Below, one piece after another: positions 45,658 through 55,606 of a stretch of 64,000 nt of DNA. The notes under the pieces were generated by a model. The model ran no database searches and was not told the DNA's origin. It saw only the letters and a list, made by a program, of their open reading frames with translations. The stretch's first letter is position 1; each line of letters opens with the position of its first letter. Made by a program: the position numbers and the translations under genes. Location: positions 124,001-188,000 of the forward strand of contig NW_020167541.1 in the NCBI RefSeq assembly GCF_001641265.1, written 5' to 3'. Source of the DNA: Pseudogymnoascus destructans (Eukaryota > Ascomycota > Leotiomycetes > Thelebolales > Thelebolaceae).

Positions 45658-46797
45658 ATGGCAGCGAAAACGATGGCTAAGAGTGTGTCTACGAAGCGGA
45701 AGCGTGAGGAGGGTGTATCGGCGAGGAAAATTCGAGTTTTAGAGGAGGAGTCTGCGACGAAAGAGGTTGATGAGAGGTCAAGCGACGAGGATGAGGACGA
45801 GGACGAGGACGAGGACGAGGATGAGGAAGGGGAAGGGGAAGAGGAAGAGCTCGATGCGGCGGAGATATTTAGGCGGCATTTCGAGGCAAGGTTTAAGCCG
45901 CTACCTGATGTGAAGGAGATGAAGGGTGGGAAGAAGGGTGCGGTCGTGGTAGAAGAGGATGAGGACGAAGATGAAGAATGTGGTGGGCTTTCTGGGAATA
46001 GCGAGGATGGCGATGAGGAAGACAGCGATGAGGATGACGGCGTGAAGAGGCGGAAAGTTGATGTTGTCGAACATACCTCTACCGCCTCAGCGCCGAAGAT
46101 GTCAAAGGCAGAGTTGAAAGCTTTCATGGTACGTTCTCCCTCCGGCGTCTTTCCGCCCTCTACCACCTCAACCCCTCCCACCATCCCAAAGCCAGCAACG
46201 ACTATGAACAAACACCAAAGCAAGAATCCAACTAACACCCCCCAGTCCGCCCGCCCTCCCTCCTCCTCCACCGCCACCACAGCCCTCACAACGCCCACCC
46301 CCACCGACCCCACCGACAAAGACAACACCGCCAACGACCTCGCCCTGCACCGCCTCCTCACCGAATCCCACCTCCTCACCTCCTCCACCACCTCCTCGCA
46401 CACAACCCACACCCTCGAAGGCACAAACCGGCACCGCGCGACCGATCTCCGGATCCAAGCCCTCGGCGGCAAGGGATCGTTATTCGTGCAGGCGAAGATG
46501 CCTATGCATATGCGTAAGGGGATAGCGGCGAAGGCGGAGGAGAGGGAGAGGGGAAGGAGGGAGGGGGCGAGGGAGGGTGGGATTATTTTGGAGAGGATGG
46601 GGGGGAAGGTGAAGGAGAGGGATAGGAGAGGGGGGGCGGGGAAGGGGGGGGGGAGGGGGGATGTGGGGGCGCCGGGGGTGGGGAGGTTTGTGGGGGGGGC
46701 GTTGAGGATTAGTAAACAGGAGGTTAGGGAGATTGAGGGGCCGAAGAGTAGAGGGGGTAAGGGAGGGAGGGGGAAGGGGAGGGGGAGGGGGAAGTGA
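45658..46797 (+). CDS. FAF1: Faf1-type 40S ribosome biogenesis protein
   Basis: Exons 45658-46128 and 46246-46797 give 340 aa. The 117-bp intron (GTACGT, CCAACTAACACC branch site, CCCCAG) is a multiple of three and has no stop, so a naive reading yields 379 aa. Splicing restores AELKAFMSARPPSSS, which fits the family. Other family landmarks are DAAEIFRRHFEARFKPL, DLALHRLLTESHLL, NRHRATDLRIQALGGK and QAKMPMHMRKGIAA. The N-terminal third has long Asp/Glu runs. The C-terminal 90 residues are Arg/Gly/Lys-rich and encoded by extreme G-rich DNA. In yeast, Faf1 acts in the nucleolar pre-18S rRNA pathway with Krr1. Confidence 0.85.
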   Translation: MAAKTMAKSVSTKRKREEGVSARKIRVLEEESATKEVDERSSDEDEDEDEDEDEDEEGEGEEEELDAAEIFRRHFEARFKPLPDVKEMKGGKKGAVVVEEDEDEDEECGGLSGNSEDGDEEDSDEDDGVKRRKVDVVEHTSTASAPKMSKAELKAFMVRSPSGVFPPSTTSTPPTIPKPATTMNKHQSKNPTNTPQSARPPSSSTATTALTTPTPTDPTDKDNTANDLALHRLLTESHLLTSSTTSSHTTHTLEGTNRHRATDLRIQALGGKGSLFVQAKMPMHMRKGIAAKAEERERGRREGAREGGIILERMGGKVKERDRRGGAGKGGGRGDVGAPGVGRFVGGALRISKQEVREIEGPKSRGGKGGRGKGRGRGK

Positions 46798-47420
46798 GGG
46801 TGAGATGCGGAGATGATGAGAAGAGGGGGGGAGTACGGAGTATGTGGTTTTAAAGAGTCAGTTACCCAGACTTTAGGATGAGCCCGCAGACACTATGGCG
46901 GCTGTGGATGTTTATAGCGATTATAAATTAAAGAGACATTTGAAGATTTAATATTGCTCGAGATGTGATTTTTTATATTGCAGTTAAAAAAAACCTATAA
47001 AATATAAAATATCTAGATATAAAAAGAGCATAACCGGGACCTATTTAGTATTATTATTAACCAAAAAGTGATTAAAGCTGACGCCTACATGTATGGGCTA
47101 GTGTATTTGATTATGGATGTGATACCGTTATAGGAGTGTGTAATAGCCCCCCGGGTATCAAAGAGGAAAGAATACAGCTATATAGATCCTTCATTGCAGG
47201 TATACCCCCCTTCTATGAGTGGATGGTAATACAAAAAGCGTTTTTGTATTCAAATCCGATAATATTAAAATTATATCCCTCCTCCTTTAATAACCTAGCT
47301 ATGTATCTGATTTGAAACTAAAGAGTAGAAACCCTCATCACTAGCTTTAATATCAGTATCACTTCACGAGAACGTCCCCTTCTCGACTTCTGAGGTGCAA
47401 TGGTAACGAGCACCCTCTCT
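46798..47420. other. AT-rich intergenic block, possible decayed mobile DNA
   Basis: From about 46915 to 47350 the sequence is markedly more AT-rich than its surroundings, with runs such as AAATATAAAATATC. Fragmentary frames full of TAA/TAG stops are visible. This could be a C-to-T-decayed transposon piece, but I recognise no protein motif. Confidence 0.4.
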
Positions 47421-47818
47421 ACACACTCTCGGTGAACAAACGGGCGGCAGAAGGATGGACAGAAAGGAGATCACGCACACCGAGCCGCCTCGCCGCTGCC
47501 TGGGTGCCGATACGCGTCCTCGCTATCCCCCTCCACCTATCAATCCATCCATCCATCCGCCCCTCTATCAACCCATCAGCCAACAGCCAAGAACAGCACT
47601 CGGGGCTTTGCACTAGGATCACCGGCTTCACTGGTGATTTTGATTACCAACCCCGACATCGGTGCAAGGATATCAGAACCGTGTATCGTATTAGTAAGAT
47701 CTCTGTATTATATTAGGTTTAGTGGTTAGCATTAACGTGAAAAACTCTTTTACACCCAAATGCACGCCCCCCCTCTGGACAGGAAGAAACTCCGATATCC
47801 TCGCCGCACAGACACACA

Positions 47819-47869
47819 GACACACACACACACACACACACACTGACATGTAAGGGGGGGGGGGGGGGG
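47819..47869. repeat. (CA)n microsatellite followed by a 16-base G run
   Basis: CA dinucleotides fill about 47820-47842. A pure G tract occupies 47854-47869. Both are slippage-prone and the G run length may be a sequencing or assembly estimate. Confidence 0.95.
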
Positions 47870-47942
47870 CGAATCTATAAATACCACCACGCATCATATG
47901 CATAACATCGGAGACGCCGTTCATTCCCCACCGTTTAATCGA

Positions 47943-47988
47943 TATCCATCCCTCCATCCATCCCTCCATCCATCCATCCATCCATTCC
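47943..47988. repeat. CCAT/CCCT tetranucleotide microsatellite
   Basis: Repeated CCATCCCT and CCATCCATCCAT units. A shorter CCATCCATCC run also occurs at about 47542-47560. Confidence 0.9.
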
Positions 47989-48496
47989 CCCCTGCCCAGC
48001 TGCCCACATGGACCTGCCTATGCACTCCCCTGGAGCTAACGCAGGCCCCCCCCGGGCCAGCTCCCCCGATCCGTACAGCAAGCTCCACAAATAGCCATAA
48101 ACAAACCAGACAAAGCTCCATGCATCATCGTAGGTCTAGATGCAGGTTCACAGGAGCATGGGACGCACGGAGCGGCTCATCTGAAACCCCTTCTTGGCAG
48201 GCACGGACGGGGAGTGGCAGTGGGAGTGGGGTGTTCGCATTGGTCCACGGGTTTCGTCTTGGTGGGGCGTTTGGCAGGGGGGGGCGTGGGTGTGGGATGT
48301 GGATGATGCCAAGACGCTAGATATGGGCGTGTCGCTGGGACAAAGGTACGTATTTTTGCTGTGGTGAGGATTGGAGGAGGGGGGGAGGGCACGTGGTTGG
48401 GTGTAAGTATAGATGGATGGGGGGGGCACGTGGTTGGGTGATTGATGGGAGCGAGTTCCTTTCTTCTCCGTCTTCCGTGTTTCGGGCACCCCTAAC

Positions 48497-49075
48497 AGCC
48501 ACAGCCACAGCCCCTACCGCCTACCGCCCTACCACCACCCCTACCGCCTACCGCCCTACCACCACCCCTACCGCCCTACCACCACCCCTACCGCCCTACC
48601 ACCACCCCCCTAACACCCTCTACAGTTGTTACTGTACCACCCACCTACCACCTACCCCCACCCCTAACACCTACCCCCACCCCTAACACCTACCCCCACC
48701 CCTAACACCTACCCCCACCCCTAACACCCTACCACCACCCACCACCCACCACCCACCTACCACCACCCACCTACCACCACCCACCTACCACCACCCACCA
48801 CCCACCTACCACCACCCACCACCCACCACCCACCACCCACCTACCACCTACCCATCCCCTAACACCCTACCACCCTAACACCCTACCACCACCCACAGTC
48901 CCTACCACCCTCACCCTACCACCCTCACCCTACCACCCTCACCCTACCACCCTCACCCTACCACCCTCACCCTACCACCCTCTCCCTACCACCCTCACCC
49001 TACCACCCTCTCCCTACCACCCTCTCCCTACCACCCTCTCCCTACCACCCTCTCCCTACCACCCTACCACCACAC
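48497..49075. repeat. compound C-rich minisatellite upstream of STE12
   Basis: Almost pure C/A/T sequence for about 580 bp. It is built from successive arrays: a CTACCGCCCTACCACCACCC-type unit (48510-48610), an 18-19-bp CCCTAACACCTACCCCCA-type unit (48650-48730), an ACCACCCACCT-type unit (48735-48850), and a 14-bp CTACCACCCTCACC unit with a CTACCACCCTCTCC variant (48905-49065). The minus strand carries many GGGT and GGTAGG runs with G-quadruplex potential. The CCCTAA pieces resemble one telomere repeat but are not in tandem hexamers. It lies about 1 kb upstream of the STE12 start codon. Confidence 0.92.
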
Positions 49076-50032
49076 CTAACACCACACACCACTACCACCA
49101 CACCTACCACCACCACACCCCCATCCTACATCCCCATCCTACATCCCCATCCATCCACACACCCCCCCCCCCCAAATCCCTACCACCTCCCTTTAAATCC
49201 CCCCCCCTCCCCATACACCATACACCCCCCCCCATCCTCAAACCCATCTGACGCTTTCCTCGTCCTCCCTCATCCATCTTTCCCTTCTCGTTTTGCATCC
49301 CATTCTTTGCATTCCTTTGCATCTCCCAGTCTCTCTTTTTCTGCTTCATCTCCCGTTTCCCCTACAGCACTACTACCCCACTTCCAAAACGTCGCAGGCG
49401 AGCATCTTCATACACCATCTATCCCATCCAATACTACCAACCGTCAATCGCGAAAGCATCTGCGCGTTACATATCGCGGAGAAAACAGAATCAACGCACT
49501 GTCGCCCTCATCAGCCGCGGATCATCTCACACCCGCTCGACGAAACCGCCCTCGCCCATCCCCCTTCCCAAGACCCAGCGGGTTTTGCAAAACACACCGT
49601 CCCCAGAGTCGAGTTTGAATAGCAGCCCCGAGTTGACCTCGTCGCTACTCCTCCGCAACAGCATACGCTTCACACCTCACCTCACCCCGCCGAGCGCGAA
49701 ACAAGTACAACACACCCACACACACATCCGTTTCTTTTGGCCATCGCTATCGCTATCGAAACTTGAGGCTGGTCCTGAGACTGAGAAGAGCGATTGGTCC
49801 ACCGCGCGTAAACACGTTCCGCACCATCGACACCACAACTGTCCAACACAATAACACAATACAACACGACACGACACACGACACCGCGCGCGCTTCACAC
49901 CGTGCCGCGCCGCGCCGCTGCTCTTCCACGCCGTAGTCGTTTCAACCGCGAACCACCACCCGACGTCGACGTCGATAACCAGCCCTCGCACACGCGCGCC
50001 GTTTTAGGTCGGCGTTTCGAACCTCGCGCATC
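49076..50032 (+). promoter_or_regulatory. STE12 upstream region and probable long 5' leader
   Basis: The sequence changes from the C-rich array to mixed composition. It has several CACACACC and ACGACACGACAC runs near 49710-49880 and many small upstream ATG frames. Fungal STE12 mRNAs often have long leaders. No splice pair is clear enough to propose a 5' exon. Confidence 0.35.
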
Positions 50033-52522
50033 ATGGCGCACATGATGTATCCCCAGCATCATGCGCATGCATCGATGGCGCCGCCGCAGAAGCCGGAGAC
50101 GTTCATGTTGAGTAGTGAGGCGCAGCAGAGCCTGCCGCAGGATGCGCAGGTTGCGTTGCAGCAGGTTGATAATCGTGAGTTTCCGAATCCGCGACGGCTT
50201 CGCGAGTGGTGATGATGCCGAGCAACTCCGACTAATGCGATGTAGTCAAATATTTCCTTATCTCGGCACCGGTTGACTGGACGTCCGATCAGTACATTAG
50301 ACGCTTTTTATTACCTACCGGCGAATACGTGTCGTGTGTGTTGTGGTGAGTGATCCATCAAGGCGCCTAACAGCGAAAACCCAACTAACCCTTCCCCCCC
50401 AGGAACAACCTCTTCCACATCTCCGGCACCGACATCGTACGATGCCTCTCGTTCCGCTTCCAAGCCTTCGGCCGGCCCGTGAAGAACTCGAAGAAGTTCG
50501 AGGAGGGCATCTTCTCCGACCTGCGCAACCTCAAGTCGGGCACCGACGCGTCGCTCGAGGAGCCCAAGAGCGGCTTCCTCGACTTCCTGTACAAGAACAA
50601 CTGCATCCGCACGCAGAAGAAGCAGAAGGTGTTCTACTGGTACAGCGTCCCGCATGACCGCCTCTTCCTCGACGCGCTCGAGCGCGACCTTAAGCGCGAG
50701 AAGATGGGCCAGGAGGCGACGACCATGGCAACCAACGAGCCCGCGTTGTCGTTTGAGTTTGACTCCTCGCAGTCGCTGTTTGAGCAGCTCACCAAGGCGC
50801 AGCAGGCCAACTCGTCGTCCTTCTCCGCACAGCAACAACAGCAGCAGCAGCAACAGCACCAGCAACAACAACGACAACATCAGCCATCCTACTCGCAATC
50901 TCAATCCACCTCCCCCGTCATGCGCGCCATAGACTCCATGCCCCCACCCCAGATGATCCCACAAGCAATGCCAATGCAAGACGACATGTCCCAGCACCTC
51001 GCCTACGCGCAGATGAACATGCCCACCATGGCCCAACACGTCGTCAAGCGCGAGCACGACTTCGGACGGCTACAATACAACCAGAACGGCGTCCCGCTCA
51101 CGCAGACCCACCAGCGCCACGCCTCCATGCCCGCCTACGGGATGGAGTACTCCCCCGCGCCCTCCTTCGTGTCGTCGCACTACGAGGACTACACCTCGCG
51201 CGGCCTGTCGTTCGAGCCGATCACCCCCCCACAGGCGTCGGGGATGGGCCCCGAGCCGACGTATATCGCGAATGAGGATACGGGGTTGTACTCGGCGATT
51301 CCGGAGCACATGGTTCATATGCACGGGATGATGTCGATGCCGCCTACGTCGCTCCCCGGGCCGGCGTACACGAGGCCGTATGGGGCGTCGTACTCGGTTA
51401 TTGAGGGGTCGGCGACTTATAAGCAGAGGAGACGGCGATCGTCGATTCCGCCGGGATTGTCGGCGCTTCCTACCCCGGCGCAGGGGGGGCAGCAGCGGAC
51501 TACTTCCCACCCTCCTCACAGACCTAGCGATCTCCGTCGCTCGGTCTCGAATTCTGTGGACCCTGTGTCGGAGGATGTAGAGCCTAGGTCACCGAGGTTG
51601 AGTTACCCTGCCCACGCTATGGCGCACCACCATAAGGACCTTCTCGTGCTCTCTCGCACGGGCACCCCCGACGGCTCCAGCAACGGCAGCGTGCACCCCC
51701 TCTCCCTACACCACGACTTCACCACCGACCTCTCTCCCGACTTCGAGTCCACCTCCAAATCCAACGGCGTGCTGGACAGCCGGCGCGGCGGCAGCGTGAC
51801 GGCCAGCGGCAGCAATGTCGGCGTCAGCGGCGCGGTGCGCAGGGCTCGGAGCGCGACGATCATGGAGCTCGGGAGCCCGTATCCGCAGAAGAGCCACTCG
51901 TGTCCGATTCCGACTTGTGGGAGGCTGTTTAAGCGGTTAGAGCACCTGAAAAGGCATGTGCGGACGCATACGCAGGAGAGGCCGTATGTTTGTGGGGTTT
52001 GTAGGAAGGCGTTTTCGAGGAGTGATAATCTTGCGCAGTGAGTATTCCTTTTTTTCCTGTAATCTACCCTTTTGTCAGTCAGCTTTCCCGATTTGGGGGG
52101 TTAGTGAAGCGGGGGGGAGGATTTGTTTTTCGAGGAGCCTCAGCTAATAAAAAAACAGACACAGACGCACCCACGAACGCGGCGACGGTTCCAGCGACGG
52201 CGGCGCCTACGCCTCCCTCTCCGGCGAAGACGACGAGGAGGAGGAGGATTACGAAGGCGAGGACGAGCTTTCGTCCCTTCAGCAGCAGGTGGCGGCTAAT
52301 CTCGATAACATCTCCTCCTCCTCCTCGCACCCTGGCCACTCGAACCCTGTTGTGTCGCATCATGCGAGGCATGGGAGTTTGATGGGGCTCGAAGAGGGGG
52401 GGCTGGAGATTGTGGAGGAAGGGTTGGAGATTGGGGGCAGTTTGAGGGGGGATGATGGGGGTTGGGGGGGGCGCTGGGGGGGCGTTGGGGGGATGGGGAT
52501 TGTGGCGGGGGGGTTGATGTAG
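50033..52522 (+). CDS. ste12: Ste12 transcription factor with C-terminal C2H2 zinc fingers (SteA type)
   Basis: Four exons (50033-50174, 50246-50345, 50403-52037, 52159-52522) join in frame to 746 aa. Splices restore VDNLKYFLIS and LWNNLFHISG. The STE homeodomain-like DNA-binding region covers about 40-165 (DWTSDQYIRRFLLPTGEYVS, GTDIVRCLSFRFQAFGRPVK, KQKVFYWYSVPHDRLFLDAL). A polyglutamine stretch lies at ~222-240. Two C2H2 fingers begin at Cys581 (CPIPTCGRLFKRLEHLKRH) and about Cys611 (CGVCRKAFSRSDNLAQHRRTH); the last intron splits the second finger. Fingers of this kind are found in filamentous fungal Ste12 but not in yeast. The C-terminus is Gly-rich. Ste12 is the target of the Fus3/Kss1-type MAP kinase and controls mating, fruiting and, in pathogens, host penetration. 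A long repeat-rich region lies upstream. Confidence 0.95.
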
Positions 52523-53384
52523 ATGGTTGATTTTTTGCCCCATGTCCCCGATGGATGATATTCGCCATCTTAGCTTTTTTTTGAGGATCATTTTGTTCGC
52601 TGATCAGATCGAAAATCTTCTTTCATTATTATTTGCGGTTGTTGTTGCTCTGTTTTTGTAATTCTTTGTTTTTAATGTTGGAGGGTGGAATGTTGGAATG
52701 TTGGTGGTGGTGGTTTATGATGTCGCTGGTGGTTGTGGTTGTTGGTGATGAAAGAAAGAAAGGAGGGAGGGAGGAATGATGGAAAGGAACGGAAGGAGGA
52801 ATGGAAGGAGGAAAGAAAGGGGACTGTGTTGTGGTAGAATTTCTTGATGAGATGTAGAGGGGAGTGGAAGAAAATAATATGATGTGATATGAGGTTTAGA
52901 ATTTGGCCGTTTTCGTGTTTTGTTGCGCTGATATGGATGTGGATGTGGATGTGTGTCTTTGTGGGCCTGTGATGTGTCAATTGTCTTTGGACGAAAGAGA
53001 TTCCAAGGTGATGAAAGGGTGGATGGATGGATGGGGCTTTATTGATATTTCTGTCTGACTCTCTATATGGCCATTATTCTATTGCGGCGCGGTGTCTAAA
53101 TGGCAGAGTTGGGTGCCACCACATCTCCACCACAACCCCAACAGCGCGAGCACAAACTACAGCTACAGCAGCACCTAGCAAGTACAAACCACATTTTCAC
53201 TGTGAGAGTAGCAATTGCATCTATACGCGCATCTATAGCAATAGAAGCAAGATGGCGAGGGTGGGAGCAGCTGCGTGCGGTTGGACAGTTGCAGCGGGTG
53301 TGGGCAAACTCGGGAATGAAAAGGGGTAGTGTAGGGTGGAGAAAGGGAATGAACATCTATAGACTTGCTTAGACATCATAAGAA
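52523..53384. other. 3' region of STE12, purine-rich, nothing recognised
   Basis: Contains a GGAAGGAGGAAAGAAAGG-type purine tract near 52755-52820 and a GATGTGGATGTGGATGTG repeat near 52935. No gene seen. Confidence 0.5.
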
Positions 53385-54930
53385 CTCTGTATTTCTCCAA
53401 GGGGGGTGGGGGCAACGAAGGAGACTCATCTCCAGCTCACGCAAACTTGTTTATCACCCTTTCCATAGTGCAGTAGGGGAATTAGCTGCTTCTCCTCCAT
53501 AACATAGCAGAGAGTGTCAACAGGTCTGTGAGGAGCCGTCCGTGTGCCTTGGTCTTCCCACGGCAACAACTATGAAAACATTCGTGCATGTCTGCCCATC
53601 TCTCCGTGCCCCCTCCCCCTATCTATCACCACCAAGTTTGTCCACCCACAGCCGCCCTCTTCCTCCCCACGTGGCAGCCACACGCCGCCTGCCACGACCA
53701 CTGCCGCCCCACCCTCACCGGTTTCGCGCATTGCTTAACAGTTTTAGCCAATCCTGCGCATTTTCACTTGCAGACCATGCGCCACAGTCGCTAGTATGTA
53801 GTAATCTGGCAGCAATCTGGCGGCGGACTGCAACAGTGCACCAGTGCTGCCGCCCCCTCCTCACTGATTTCCGCGCATTTTAGAACTGCCCTCTGCGCAC
53901 TCTCGCTTGGGGGCCGTGCACTACAGTCGTCTGTGGTGATCTGGCAGCAATCTAGCAGCAGAGTGCAGGAGGAGTGCTGCTACAACTGTTGCCGCCCACC
54001 TCTACGCTGAATTTTGCGCATTTGTAGACAATCATAGATGGTTTTGCGCAAAGTTCAGCTCGCAACCGTGCACCACGGTCGCCTAGTGGTGATCTGGCGG
54101 CAATCTGGCAGAAATCTGGCAGCAATCAAGCAGAAGCTGGCCGCCAACACACTGCTGCTGCTGCGCTGCCGGCACAACCCTTCGCCGGTTTTGCGCATTT
54201 GCGAGCTATCCTGTACCGTGAGTAGCCTAGTAGTGATCTAGTAGCAGACTACAGCAGCCACTGTCGCCGTCCCTGCTGCTACTCCTCTTGCCGTGATATT
54301 GCGCATTTATAGTCACCTTCAGACCGCCTTGCGCTTTTTCGGTGAAGGACCGTGAGCCACAGTCCTCATGGTGTCCTCGAGCGGTGTTTTCAGCAATCTG
54401 GCAGTAATGTGGTAGTGATCTGGCGGCAGCAGGCGGCCTGCTGCTGCCGCCCCCCTCCACGCCGCTTTTCGCGCACCTATAGACAATTTTAAACGCTTCC
54501 GTGCTTCTTCGGTTAAGGACCGTGCGCTGTGGTCCCCTGGCAGTAATAAATTTAAATTTAAATGTCAATATTAATATAAATGATTTTGCAGACTTCTCTG
54601 TTACGGCTAACACCAGTCACACACAGCTTCTAGGGCCACCTTGCACATATCAAGCAGGAGGGCTATACGACTACCACGTATGACCAGATTTCACGAAATG
54701 GGGTTTTCTCCATCAGAACTTCCTCCTCGGAACTCAGTCGTTCGAGCCCTAGAGCTACAGTTTGCTTAGTAGGGTGCGCTTATTGTAAGCCTCGGTGAAC
54801 TAGAGTTCTCGTGCAGAGAGTTCTCGTGCGGGTAGGCCTTGGCCACTGGCTTCTACGCCTTGGGGAGGGATGGATCACTAGTGGGATGTTGAATGCTGAC
54901 GCAGTGTCTTACCAAGTGAAAAGTGCAGAT
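53385..54930 (-). pseudogene. broken second copy of the 33.7-35.8 kb gene, split by a satellite array
   Basis: 53390-53540 aligns base by base with 34993-35143, including GTATTTCT.CAAGGGG and the exact 19-mer AGTGTCAACAGGTCTGTGA. 54700-54920 aligns with 35478-35680, including AGCTACAGTTTGCT and GGGATGTTGAAT. Both blocks are in the same order and orientation as in the intact gene. In the intact gene 335 bp separate them; here about 1.15 kb does, mostly satellite. The splice donor of the first intron, GTAGGT after CTGGAG in the intact gene, reads ATGAGT here, so it is lost. The second block also has a local duplication of AGTTCTCGTGC. No product can be made. Confidence 0.8.
53701..54547. repeat. 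degenerate satellite, six units of about 110-180 bp
   Basis: Each unit runs roughly: GCCGCCC..., ...TTTTGCGCATTT, a Tyr/Phe-like AT stretch, GGACCGTGCACCACAGTCG, then GTGATCTGGCAGCAATCTGG and CAGCAGCAGTGCTGC. The GCGCA anchors are at 53726, 53873, 54016, 54193, 54301 and 54471, so spacing is 147, 143, 177, 108 and 170. Units are diverged, so the array is not recent. It ends at an AT-rich TTTAAATTTAAA stretch. Confidence 0.8.
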
Positions 54931-55606
54931 TTGACGCAGTTATATAGGGGAAGTCACATAGGCAGTGCAGTTCTCAGATGGATGATGCATGAATGAGGTT
55001 TGGGATAACAATGATACCATTTATTTATTTATCCTATATCTTGTTTTGTTGTTTTGGTGGTAGGTTAAGGTATATATTATAGCCGTCGCCTGCCAGCCAC
55101 TCCCCTTCTTCGCGCTTCTTCCAGCGTTTCATCTTTCTCATATCGATCTCGTCGTTGTCATTCCCATCCTTAACCTAGTCATCCCTCATCTGTCATCATC
55201 ATTATACTCCACCCAACATCCCCCATTCCAAGCCCATAAAAATAATTCAGACAGCCGCCCAAAAACAAATGAAAGAACAAGCAACAAACATAAACAAATG
55301 AAAAACAAAAACAAAAAAAGAGAACCCAATCGAACTGCCAAATCGCACTCCTCTCAGATCAATATTGTCGTGTTGAAGCCCCGCGGAGGAAGTGTAAGGC
55401 CATCCCATCTCCATCTCACCCCATTGCATTAAGCAAGCAAAGCAAAGCCAAGAAACAAATAAAGCAACGAAAGAGCACTGCATAGCGCATGGTATCATCC
55501 CGCCCCACAAGCAAACCACCACCCATCCAAGCCGGCAAACCAGGTCCAAAGAAAAACCATAGCAAACCAAAGCAAGCGCGAACACCTGTCAATCAAACGA
55601 CTTCAA
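54931..55606. other. intergenic, nothing recognised
   Basis: About 675 bp at the 3' side of the DUF2841 gene. A/C-rich from 55250 to 55600, with runs of AAACAAA on the plus strand. Probably the 3' untranslated region of that gene. Confidence 0.45.

Noticed and set aside
45642..46472. 276-codon minus-strand frame opposite FAF1
   Set aside because: Poly-Ser and poly-Val shadow of the Asp/Glu and Ser runs of FAF1.
48650..48730. Telomere array
   Set aside because: CCCTAA occurs but in an 18-19-bp unit, not as tandem hexamers, and STE12 and other core genes follow on.
48497..49130. CRISPR-like or other spaced repeat system
   Set aside because: Units are contiguous with no unique spacers, and the genome is eukaryotic.
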